A stretch of DNA of 64,000 bases from Bacillota bacterium (GTDB taxonomy: Bacteria > Bacillota > Clostridia > Acetivibrionales > JAMNXU01), in contig JAMNXU010000029.1 of NCBI GenBank assembly GCA_023623175.1, forward strand, positions 56,797 through 120,796. The letters run 5' to 3'. A program made the translations under genes and the position numbers. The notes below the pieces were generated by a model. That model did no database searches. It was not told the origin of the DNA and saw only the letters and a program-made list of their open reading frames with translations. This document shows positions 41,619 to 49,157 of this stretch, piece by piece; position 1 is the first letter of the stretch, and each line of letters starts with the position of its first letter.

Positions 41619-43967
41619 TCAGCTGCGTCCCGACCCTGATTTCTCTTTTATTATCACCTTTCCGCCACGGCCTATTCCATTGTCTCCGAATGTAACAATG
41701 CCGCTTTTCGTTGAACGATAAACGCCCGTAAAGGAGCCGTTGATCTCTACTGCAAACTCCGTATCCGGCGGCAGTTCGGTCAATATGTGCAGCGTAGGAA
41801 CCATGGAATCCATGTTGTACTCAATCAGAAGGGGCTCGCGCCCATCTTCGTTTTCATACTCCACCTTTTGGGCACCTTTTCTGAACATCACGAGCCTGCC
41901 GGCCGTCGGACCTTTAAAAAGGACGCCCTCCGCCAGTCCTTCGGAGGATTCAATGTATTCCGTATGAACCATTTCTTTTTTGTCTGCATCCGCTATCTCC
42001 AGGGCATGCAGGAACACGGTCTGCTCTTCCGGTTTCCCAGAAGACGTTTCAATGCGCCATTCGCCAGATTCCCTGATGGGAGCAAAGGGATTGAACGAAG
42101 GATCCCTGGGATCATCGAAATCCATCCCCACGATCCTGTTGTAGCAGCGATAACCCTCTCCTCCCACGGCAGTAATAACGGCTCTGGCCGGCATAAGCGC
42201 CTTTACCATGAGCGCGCCGCCGTATTCGACCGTTTTCCCCGTAAGCTCCAGCTCCCCGGTTCGCTCAACCCTTACTATCGAACCTCCGGGATATTCGGTC
42301 ACGCCGTTTCCAGGGAACTTGCCGTCAATGCAGGGTTTTTCAATAAAATGAAGCAGCCAGCTTTTTTTCAGCGGTTTACCTGAGACGACCCTGTCCTTTA
42401 CCACGAGGTAATCATCCGCGGGAAGGTAAACCAGCTGCCTTTCCACAAGGAGCGCCTTTTCGCCGTAGGCTTTTGTGAGGTCGCTCTTAACATATCCGTA
42501 ACAGCCGTTATCATCGTCATATTCACACGCTACGACCCTTGCGGTGTCCAGTCCGTGCTCTTTTCTCATTTCAAGATACGCCTGCCAGCTTCGATGTCCC
42601 TGCGCGCCCCTTATGACCCTCTGTCCACCGTCGGGATAAACCATTGTGCCCGATACGCTTTCAAAGGGTTCTTCTTCCGGATCTTCCAACAGGACGCAAT
42701 TGTGGGCGAGGGTGCGGACCGCATAGTTCGACCAGTTATTTTTGTACATAGAGGTATAGGCGCCGGAATCGATCGCCAGGCCTCCGCGGTGATAAACAAG
42801 AAAGCTGCCCTTGTCAAAATGCTGGTGATCCGTATAGTGATCCCCGCACACGGTGGTTATCAGGGTGCTGCTTTCATCCCAGCCGTTTCTCATCATTATT
42901 TGCTCGTAAGCATTCTTTCCGAGCCTCATGAAAACCGGGAGCGTCTTATATGACGGTTCCGTCGGAAGGCTGTCGTCATATATGAAAAGCATCATCCACC
43001 GGTAATAGGACGGAATGAGAGTTTTGCCGTGATAGCGCTGCATCTCCTCGCAAAAAGAACGGAGCTGTCCCATGAACACGGGATCGCCCTGCTCCTTCGC
43101 TATAAGCTCAACAATCGGCCTCATCTGGGTATCGTTGGGATTCACCCACCTGCTTCCCATGTCGCCGATGCGTTCCAGCGTAAAATCAGGCCTCATGTTG
43201 GCAACAATGTATTTTCCCATGGGTATAAGGAAATTGTCGTATTGCTCGCGGATTATTCCGAAATAGTCATGATCGGTCGATGACGTCAGCGCGGCGAGTG
43301 TCATCAGGAATGGAGTATATACAACATAAGGACTGTAATGGTTGCCCTCCGCCCAGACTCCCTCCTTGTTCCTGAACGTGTCAAGAGCCATGCCCTCATC
43401 TTCAAGAAGGGATTTTACCCTGCGAAGGTATTTTTCCGCCCTCTCGGTGTATTCCGGGCCTTCGCCGTAAACGGCCAGCGCACCGACAGCAAGGGCATAT
43501 AAAGAAACATAGGTATAATTATGATTAATTGACGGGTGTTCCAATGAATGGTAAAGAGGATCAATTCCTTCTACAAGCTTGTCGGCGGCTTTTTTGGCCA
43601 TTTCTTCGGGCAGCGCGTCCCTCACCCAGTCAAGGGCCGCTCCTCCGAAAGCCGCTCCATAAGCCGTTAAATCCTTTGGATAAGGCTTTTCCGCAAGAAA
43701 TTTGCCGACTGCAATCGCATCTTCCCTGTCACCTTTGAGCAAATACCGCATTGCCACGCAGGGAAGCTGGTGCCAGTGCTCCAGGGGGCCTTCATATTCA
43801 ACCCATTCGCTGTAGGATTCCGATGCCGCCCTTTTGAGCAGTCCGGACAGTGTAACTCCCCTGCCGATATCGGAAGAATCGTTTCTTATAAATATCCTTG
43901 GCCTTAATCCTGAAACCACGTAGCCTCCTGTGGTCCTTTCAGGTTGCTGCATGTTATTTCCGGGCAT
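41619..43967 (-). CDS. Heparinase II/III-type polysaccharide lyase (cytoplasmic)
   Basis: A 782-residue lyase with an N-terminal alpha/alpha-toroid and C-terminal beta-sandwich of the heparinase II/III (PL12/15/17/21) superfamily, which cleaves uronic-acid-containing chains by beta-elimination. The family region SLITTVCGDHYTDHQHFDKGSFLVYHRGGLAIDSGAY contains the conserved His and Tyr and probable zinc ligands. The toroid includes WHQLPCVAMRYLL and SLEHPSINHNYTYVSLYALAVG. No signal peptide, so it acts on imported oligosaccharides. GGAGGGG upstream of the ATG. It is the first gene of the seven-gene operon; the unsaturated uronate product would feed a 2-keto-3-deoxygluconate pathway, and such a kinase is encoded divergently at 45 kb. 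Confidence 0.9.
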   Translation of the reverse strand: MPGNNMQQPERTTGGYVVSGLRPRIFIRNDSSDIGRGVTLSGLLKRAASESYSEWVEYEGPLEHWHQLPCVAMRYLLKGDREDAIAVGKFLAEKPYPKDLTAYGAAFGGAALDWVRDALPEEMAKKAADKLVEGIDPLYHSLEHPSINHNYTYVSLYALAVGALAVYGEGPEYTERAEKYLRRVKSLLEDEGMALDTFRNKEGVWAEGNHYSPYVVYTPFLMTLAALTSSTDHDYFGIIREQYDNFLIPMGKYIVANMRPDFTLERIGDMGSRWVNPNDTQMRPIVELIAKEQGDPVFMGQLRSFCEEMQRYHGKTLIPSYYRWMMLFIYDDSLPTEPSYKTLPVFMRLGKNAYEQIMMRNGWDESSTLITTVCGDHYTDHQHFDKGSFLVYHRGGLAIDSGAYTSMYKNNWSNYAVRTLAHNCVLLEDPEEEPFESVSGTMVYPDGGQRVIRGAQGHRSWQAYLEMRKEHGLDTARVVACEYDDDNGCYGYVKSDLTKAYGEKALLVERQLVYLPADDYLVVKDRVVSGKPLKKSWLLHFIEKPCIDGKFPGNGVTEYPGGSIVRVERTGELELTGKTVEYGGALMVKALMPARAVITAVGGEGYRCYNRIVGMDFDDPRDPSFNPFAPIRESGEWRIETSSGKPEEQTVFLHALEIADADKKEMVHTEYIESSEGLAEGVLFKGPTAGRLVMFRKGAQKVEYENEDGREPLLIEYNMDSMVPTLHILTELPPDTEFAVEINGSFTGVYRSTKSGIVTFGDNGIGRGGKVIIKEKSGSGRS

Positions 43968-44016
43968 TGTACATCCCCTCCGTATGCCAATTTTTCACCC
44001 TTGCAACCATACCGAA

Positions 44017-44022
44017 ATTATA
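44017..44022 (-). promoter_or_regulatory. Candidate -10 of the glycan operon promoter
   Basis: TATAAT on the minus strand about 50 bases upstream of the heparinase-type gene. The corresponding -35 (TTACCG-like, 15 bases further up) is weak, which would suit an activator-dependent promoter. Confidence 0.4.
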
Positions 44023-44120
44023 TCATGCGTTTTATAACGGTAATAATACATATTTGTCATAATTTAGCTCTTATTAGAGCGAGTCCGGAAAATCGACAGG
44101 CGAAATAAAAAGTTAAAAGT

Positions 44121-44148
44121 TTGAGCCTCATTCAATATCTGCTATAAT
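44121..44148 (+). promoter_or_regulatory. Sigma-A-type promoter of nat-kinase operon
   Basis: TTGAGC at 44121-44126 and TATAAT at 44143-44148 with 16-base spacing, 48 bases upstream of the N-acetyltransferase start. It diverges from the glycan operon. Confidence 0.65.
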
Positions 44149-44195
44149 ATGATTACATCCAAGAAATGATTGCCTGAAAAAGGAGAGAACTTAAT

Positions 44196-44999
44196 ATGGA
44201 AAACGTCCAAAACGGGCTCAGCGTTGAGAAATACCTTGAGCGAATAGGTTATGCGGGCAAACCCGACGGCAGCTTAAAAGCCCTGGGTGATTTGCAGGAG
44301 TGCCATGCACACAGCGTCCCCTACGAAAACCTTGATGTATTGCTCAAACGGGATTTATCCCTTAATATAAGTGATATATACCATAAAGTGGTGGATAAGA
44401 GGCGAGGCGGCTGGTGTTTCGAACTGAACGCACTTTTCGGATGGCTGCTCAGGCAGCTGGGATACCAGGTTACCGATTATTTTGCGAGGTTTTTGCGCAA
44501 TGAAACGGGCATACCCAAGCGCCGGCATCACGTGCTCAGGGTCGACATTGACGGAGTAGGATATCTTTGTGACGTCGGAGTTGGCGGTCCCGTTCCCTTC
44601 CGGCCCGTAAAGCTCGTGGAAGGCGTCGAGCAGCCCATGCGTGATGAATGTTACCGCATGCAGAAGGATCCTTTCCTGGGATGGATCCTGGAAGAAAAGC
44701 ATCGCGAGGGCTGGAGGCCGATTTATTCCTTCACAGAAGAGCCACAGCTTCCCGTGGATTACGTGGCAATCAATTTTTACTGCCAGTATGCCCCGGACTC
44801 AAAATTCAACAAGCAGCCCATGGCGTCAATCCGGACAAAAGAAGGGCGCGTGACTCTCGTGGGAAACGAATTCCGCATTTTCACAAGGAACGGCGTTAAA
44901 ACTTTCCAGGTCCACACCGCGGAAGAATTCAGGAGCGCCCTGGAAAAATACTTCGGAATTGTTCTCGATATGGAGTTATCTCCGTTAATTAAAACATAG
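44196..44999 (+). CDS. nat: Arylamine N-acetyltransferase
   Basis: A 267-residue NAT family enzyme, which transfers an acetyl group from acetyl-CoA to an aromatic amine or hydrazine through a cysteine. The catalytic triad is readable: Cys74 in RGGWCFELNALF, His111 in RRHHVLRVDI and Asp126 in YLCDVGVGGP, with the 37 and 15 residue spacing expected for the family. GGAGAG upstream of the ATG. It shares an operon with a ketodeoxygluconate-type kinase (41 bp gap) and diverges from the glycan operon, so its true amine may be an amino sugar or an operon product; that is inference. Confidence 0.92.
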   Translation: MENVQNGLSVEKYLERIGYAGKPDGSLKALGDLQECHAHSVPYENLDVLLKRDLSLNISDIYHKVVDKRRGGWCFELNALFGWLLRQLGYQVTDYFARFLRNETGIPKRRHHVLRVDIDGVGYLCDVGVGGPVPFRPVKLVEGVEQPMRDECYRMQKDPFLGWILEEKHREGWRPIYSFTEEPQLPVDYVAINFYCQYAPDSKFNKQPMASIRTKEGRVTLVGNEFRIFTRNGVKTFQVHTAEEFRSALEKYFGIVLDMELSPLIKT

Positions 45000-45040
45000 T
45001 GAAAACTTAAAAATTATTCTTAACCTAAGGAGGGTATTTG

Positions 45041-46120
45041 ATGAAAATCGAATTGAAAAAGGATTGCAAGTACGCTTTGCTAGTGCCGACGAGCATGGGA
45101 GTCCGCATCACTCCTCTCAACGGACAACCGGTGCATTGCAGCGACACATATTTCATGCAGGCTACGAGCGCTGAGACCAACGTCGCAAGCATTTCATCCT
45201 ATCTCGGGCTTCCTGTAAAAGTACTTACCACTTTTGTAAAGGACAGTCCCATAGCTGCTTTCATCAAGAACAACCTCAGGAGCAGAAACATGGACTTCGA
45301 AGGTCCTGAAGTGCCCCAGGGCGGCCCGTGGGGATATCGCCACCAGTTTAATATCGCCGACAGCGGATTCGGCCCGAGGGGTCCCAGGGTCCACAATGAC
45401 CGCGCCGGCGAAGTCGGCCGCACGTTGAATATCAAGGATTTCGACCTCGACAGGATTTTCGGCAAGGAAGGCGTGCAGATAATGCATCTTTCCGGCCTTA
45501 TCGGCGCCCTGTCCCATGAAACAGGAATCTTCTGCCTCGAACTTGCCAAGGCAGCAAAGAAATATGGCACGCGAATATCCTTTGATTTGAATTACCGCGC
45601 TTCGTTCTGGAAAAACCGTGAAGAGGAGCTGCGCAAAATATTCACCGAAATTGCAAGCATTTCAGATATACTGATAGGCAATGAAGAGGACTTCCAGCTC
45701 TGTCTCGGAATAGAAGGACCCGAGGCCGGCGGCAAGGACATCGCAAACAAGATTGATAGCTTCAAGGAAATGATAGCGCGCGTCAAAAAGTCCTACCCGA
45801 ACGCGCAGGTATTTGCCAACACGCTGCGCCAGGTTATCAGCGCCAACAGGCACCTCTGGGGCGCTATCATGCTCGAGGGAGACAACTGGCACGTTATTGA
45901 GCCCCGCGGAATCAATGTCCTCGACCGCATCGGCGGAGGCGACGGTTTTGTCGGCGGACTGCTCTACGGAATCCTCAGGGGCTGGGAGCCTGAAAAATGG
46001 CTTCAGTTCGCTTGGGCAAGCGGCGCCCTCGCTGTCACCTTCCTCACGGACTACGCCCAGCCGGCTGATGAAGAACAGGTCTGGAGCATCTGGGAAGGCA
46101 ACGCAAGAGTCAAAAGATAA
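45041..46120 (+). CDS. PfkB-family carbohydrate kinase, 2-keto-3-deoxygluconate kinase-like
   Basis: A 359-residue ribokinase-fold sugar kinase. The C-terminal PfkB signature DRIGGGDGFVGGLLYGI contains the catalytic Asp, and FDLNYRASFW is typical of 2-keto-3-deoxygluconate kinases (KdgK). The N-terminal region MQATSAETNVASISSYLGLPVKVLTTF matches the sugar-binding G-x-x-x-N-x-A pattern in altered form. The start is the ATG at 45041 with AAGGAGGG six bases upstream. KDG kinase would phosphorylate the ketodeoxy acid made from unsaturated uronates released by the heparinase-type and beta-helix lyases of the neighbouring operon. KDG aldolase is not adjacent, although a DapA-like aldolase is at 16.6 kb. 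Confidence 0.87.
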   Translation: MKIELKKDCKYALLVPTSMGVRITPLNGQPVHCSDTYFMQATSAETNVASISSYLGLPVKVLTTFVKDSPIAAFIKNNLRSRNMDFEGPEVPQGGPWGYRHQFNIADSGFGPRGPRVHNDRAGEVGRTLNIKDFDLDRIFGKEGVQIMHLSGLIGALSHETGIFCLELAKAAKKYGTRISFDLNYRASFWKNREEELRKIFTEIASISDILIGNEEDFQLCLGIEGPEAGGKDIANKIDSFKEMIARVKKSYPNAQVFANTLRQVISANRHLWGAIMLEGDNWHVIEPRGINVLDRIGGGDGFVGGLLYGILRGWEPEKWLQFAWASGALAVTFLTDYAQPADEEQVWSIWEGNARVKR

Positions 46121-46137
46121 ACCGATTTTACAAGTCT

Positions 46138-46172
46138 GCCGGGACCTGCATTCTGCAGGTACCGGCTTTTGT
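46138..46172 (+). terminator. Terminator of nat-kinase operon
   Basis: GCCGGGACCTGCA / TGCAGGTACCGGC stem with a three-base loop, followed by TTTTG; 18 bases after the kinase stop. Confidence 0.88.
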
Positions 46173-46703
46173 ATTATCCGGGCTGTTTTTGTTAAAACCC
46201 GAAAACGAAATGCCCTGTTCAAAAGCATTATTTCCTTTTCAAAAAAAATCTCATAAGGTATACTTGAATTAAACAGGACAAATTTTCGAGAAATTCAAAA
46301 ATCTTTGAGTAATCCCACGGCATATTCCGTAATATATTACAGGAGCATCTTGTTGAAAAATAACAATATACGATGACAGAACAGCAATAATATAATGTAT
46401 AGAATAATCGCAGAATGAATATTGAAGAAAAATTATAATAAAAAAAGATATAAGAGAGAAACAATTAATTAACAATTTTTATTATTTATTAATTATCTTC
46501 CCATTGGCCCTGCAGTTAATTTGATAAAGCCCTGTAATCGCTTTTGTAACGAAAAACAACCATAATGCAGCATTACAAAAAAATAAATGACAAGAAACAT
46601 AAGGCAATGTTAGCAACAGTATAAAACAGGTTTTTCAATTAAATTAAAAAAGGATTTAAAAAAATTTAAACTAAAAGCTCTTTTAACGAAAAGGGGGGGC
46701 TGT
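46173..46703. other. AT-rich gap without gene
   Basis: About 530 AT-rich bases. Small open frames occur on the minus strand, but they are low-complexity, hydrophobic and lack ribosome binding sites. Presumably it contains the nfeD promoter; nothing else recognised. Confidence 0.5.
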
Positions 46704-47234
46704 ATGCTCATTGATCTGCTAAGAAACATAGACATGATCCAGGCAATAATCCTTATTGCCGGGCTGGCCCTGGTCATTGTCGAAATGTTTACGCCCGGTT
46801 TCGGAGTCCCCGGAATAGCCGGAGGACTGCTGCTGATAGTCGGCATAATATTGACCGCGAGGAATTTTATCGAGGCGCTTGTTCTTTTTATCGTCATTCT
46901 TGTTATACTGGGCACGGCGCTGTTTATCGTCCTCCGCTCGGCAGCCAGGGGCAGGCTGAAAAAACGCCTCGTGCTTGATCTCTCCCAGAAAAATGAAAAT
47001 GGTTATGTAGGTACCCGGGATTTCAAGGAATACATTGGGAGGGAAGGTATTGCTCTTACCGTGCTGAGACCTGCCGGCGCCGCCGAATTTGACGGAGTGC
47101 GTATTGATGTGGTGTCCGAGGGACCGTTTATAAATCCGGGAACCCATGTAAAGGTGATAAAAGTGGAAGGCCCCCGCGTAGTGGTCAGCCCCGTGAAAAC
47201 CTATGCCGAGAACGTAAATAATGCCAACAACTGA
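46704..47234 (+). CDS. NfeD-like membrane protein
   Basis: A 176-residue short NfeD protein (without the ClpP-like protease domain of long forms). Three hydrophobic spans (IIGLALVIVEMFTPGFGVPGIAGGLLLIVGIIL, then VLFIVILVILGTALFIVL) precede a C-terminal OB-fold (GREGIALTVLRPAGAAEFDGVRIDVVSEGPFINPGTHVKVIKVEGPRVVVSPV). NfeD proteins partner with flotillin-type SPFH proteins at the membrane, and the flotillin gene is 40 bp downstream. GGGGGGG upstream of the ATG. Confidence 0.9.
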   Translation: MLIDLLRNIDMIQAIILIAGLALVIVEMFTPGFGVPGIAGGLLLIVGIILTARNFIEALVLFIVILVILGTALFIVLRSAARGRLKKRLVLDLSQKNENGYVGTRDFKEYIGREGIALTVLRPAGAAEFDGVRIDVVSEGPFINPGTHVKVIKVEGPRVVVSPVKTYAENVNNANN

Positions 47235-47274
47235 CAGCCTGGCATAATTACCTTTTTTGAAAGGAGATTGTTTG

Positions 47275-48288
47275 ATGGACGCTTTAGTTGCAAATGAATT
47301 TATCATTTTCACCATTGTTACAGGCGCAATAATATTTTTCCTTGCGCTTTTCTTCGCCTTTATTCCCGTGGGGCTCTGGATTTCCTCCTTTGCCGCGGGA
47401 GTAAGAATCGGCATTTTTACTCTCGTAGGAATGAGACTTAGAAGAGTTGTTCCGAGCAGAATAGTGCTGCCGCTGATCAAAGCCAGCAAGGCCGGTTTAA
47501 ACCTCCAGGTAAACCAGCTCGAAGCCCATTACCTGGCCGGCGGCAATGTGGACAGGGTCGTAGATGCGTTGATTGCTGCCCAAAGGGCCAATATGAACCT
47601 TCCCTTTGAAAGAGCGGCGGCTATTGACCTTGCCGGCAGGGACGTGCTCGAGGCAGTCAGGATGAGCGTCAATCCAAAAGTTATTGAGACGCCTAAAGTA
47701 TCCGCCGTTTCAAAGGACGGTATAGAACTTCTTGTAAAAGCAAGGGTTACCGTTCGCGCCAATCTCGACAGGCTGATAGGCGGCGCAGGCGAAGCCACGG
47801 TGCTTGCGAGGGTCGGAGAAGGCATTGTTACCACCGTGGGCTCAGCAGAGTCCCATAAAGAAGTGCTTGAGAATCCCGACATGATTTCACGCACCGTGCT
47901 GGAGAAAGGCCTTGACGCCGGCACGGCTTTCGAAATACTTTCAATAGACATAGCCGACATAGATGTCGGAAGGAATATTGGAGCTCAACTCCAGACAGAC
48001 CAGGCCGAAGCCGACAAACGAATCGCCCAGGCAAAGGCGGAAGAAAGAAGAGCAATGGCCGTTGCGAGAGAGCAGGAGATGAAGGCGGCAGTCCAGGAAA
48101 TGCGCGCCAAGGTGGTGGAAGCCGAAGCCCAGGTTCCCCTGGCGCTGGCCGCTGCCCTGAAAGAAGGAAAACTCGGTGTAATGGACTATTACAACATGCA
48201 AAATATTATTGCTGACACCCAGATGAGGGAGCAGATTTCCCGCGCCGGCAGGCCTGACGAGCCTTCTACCGGCCAGGCCAGGAAATAA
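47275..48288 (+). CDS. floA: Flotillin-like protein FloA
   Basis: A 337-residue SPFH/flotillin protein that scaffolds functional membrane microdomains. An N-terminal membrane hairpin ([28 protein letters not shown]) is followed by the SPFH domain ([86 protein letters not shown]) and a coiled coil with E-A repeats ([53 protein letters not shown]). The start is ATG at 47275 with AAAGGAG upstream. Operon nfeD-floA-unknown, as in Bacillus yqeZ-yqfA-yqfB. Confidence 0.95.
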   Translation: MDALVANEFIIFTIVTGAIIFFLALFFAFIPVGLWISSFAAGVRIGIFTLVGMRLRRVVPSRIVLPLIKASKAGLNLQVNQLEAHYLAGGNVDRVVDALIAAQRANMNLPFERAAAIDLAGRDVLEAVRMSVNPKVIETPKVSAVSKDGIELLVKARVTVRANLDRLIGGAGEATVLARVGEGIVTTVGSAESHKEVLENPDMISRTVLEKGLDAGTAFEILSIDIADIDVGRNIGAQLQTDQAEADKRIAQAKAEERRAMAVAREQEMKAAVQEMRAKVVEAEAQVPLALAAALKEGKLGVMDYYNMQNIIADTQMREQISRAGRPDEPSTGQARK

Positions 48289-48309
48289 CCGGTAAAGGAG
48301 TTGCCCGTT

Positions 48310-48741
48310 ATGAGTAACTTTTACTTCAGGTCGGGAATGTTCATGCCGAACATACCTTATCCTTATACAGGCCGGAGAAGGCCACATACACCTCGTGTAC
48401 CCGGCGGTCCGTACAGGCCCGACTGGCGCGACCGACAGGAAACGCCCGTCAGTCCGGGCAGGTCGGAACCCGAGGATATGTCCGAAAAGAAAGCTGCCGG
48501 AGGACCTGTTGAAACAATGCCCGAAAAAGGTCATTCCGCTGCCGGCGAGAATAATTCCGATTTAGCTGCAAAATCTGAAAGAAATAAGGATATCGCAGAA
48601 TCGGCAATCCCGGAATCTTCCGATGATATGGCGAATCCCCTGTCGGCCGTTTTCAACCTGGATCCCGAAAACATTGTACAGGGAATAATATTTTCGGAGA
48701 TACTAGGTAAACCGAAAAGCAGGATGAAAAACCGGTGGTGA
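48310..48741 (+). CDS. Unrecognised proline/acid-rich protein downstream of floA
   Basis: A 143-residue protein with no family I know. The start is ATG at 48310, with AAAGGAG upstream, 21 bases after the floA stop. The N-terminus is rich in Pro, Tyr, Arg and Gly (MFMPNIPYPYTGRRRPHTPR), the middle is acidic and disordered-looking, and a short conserved-looking hydrophobic end reads NPLSAVFNLDPENIVQGIIFSEILGKPK. The layout (disordered body plus an amphipathic C-terminal helix) suggests an adaptor or morphogenetic peptide, possibly sporulation-related. It occupies the third position of the operon, where Bacillus has YqfB, but I see no similarity to YqfB. Confidence 0.7.
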   Translation: MSNFYFRSGMFMPNIPYPYTGRRRPHTPRVPGGPYRPDWRDRQETPVSPGRSEPEDMSEKKAAGGPVETMPEKGHSAAGENNSDLAAKSERNKDIAESAIPESSDDMANPLSAVFNLDPENIVQGIIFSEILGKPKSRMKNRW

Positions 48742-48776
48742 GATTCGATAACAGGTTCATAGCGATTTGCAACAGG

Positions 48777-48813
48777 AACAGCGAGTATTTAGCAGGTTGC
48801 TCGCTGTTTTTTC
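48777..48813 (+). terminator. Terminator of nfeD-floA operon
   Basis: AACAGCGAG / CTCGCTGTT stem followed by TTTTTC, 36 bases after the last stop. Confidence 0.82.
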
Positions 48814-49157
48814 ATTTTCATGACATTGCTCTTTCCCGGACACCGTTATATATACTGGTATTATTTAGTTTGTATAGTGTAAAATTTACATGTGAATTGT
48901 GCTGTTCCATGCAACATGCTTAAAATGGACTTTCCAGGGCTCTCATCACCAGCAGGGAAATTTGCTTTAGTATGCCCCGACGATTGAATATATAATTAAT
49001 CGGCGTATGGCGCAAAAGACTGCTCACAGCATAAATGGATATATTTTGAGCATCTTTCAGCAATTGATTATTTCACGGTGGTGTAGTAGAATAGTCAGGA
49101 AAATGGCAAAATAAACTTCTAATAGATATTCAACATATTCGTCGAGGAGGTCAAAGC
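48814..49157. other. Leader region of the pyrophosphatase gene
   Basis: About 340 bases between the nfeD-floA terminator and hppA. Apart from the promoter at 49064-49092, no known riboswitch or small RNA could be recognised. Confidence 0.5.
49064..49092 (+). promoter_or_regulatory. Sigma-A-type promoter of hppA
   Basis: TTGATT at 49064-49069 and TAGAAT at 49087-49092 with 17-base spacing, 65 bases upstream of the start codon. Confidence 0.65.

Noticed and set aside
46228..46475. Small hydrophobic minus-strand proteins
   Set aside because: Low-complexity Tyr/Phe/Ile runs from AT-rich DNA, no ribosome binding site and overlapping frames of the same character.
48814..49060. Riboswitch in the hppA leader
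   Set aside because: No match to a riboswitch consensus I know could be made by eye.
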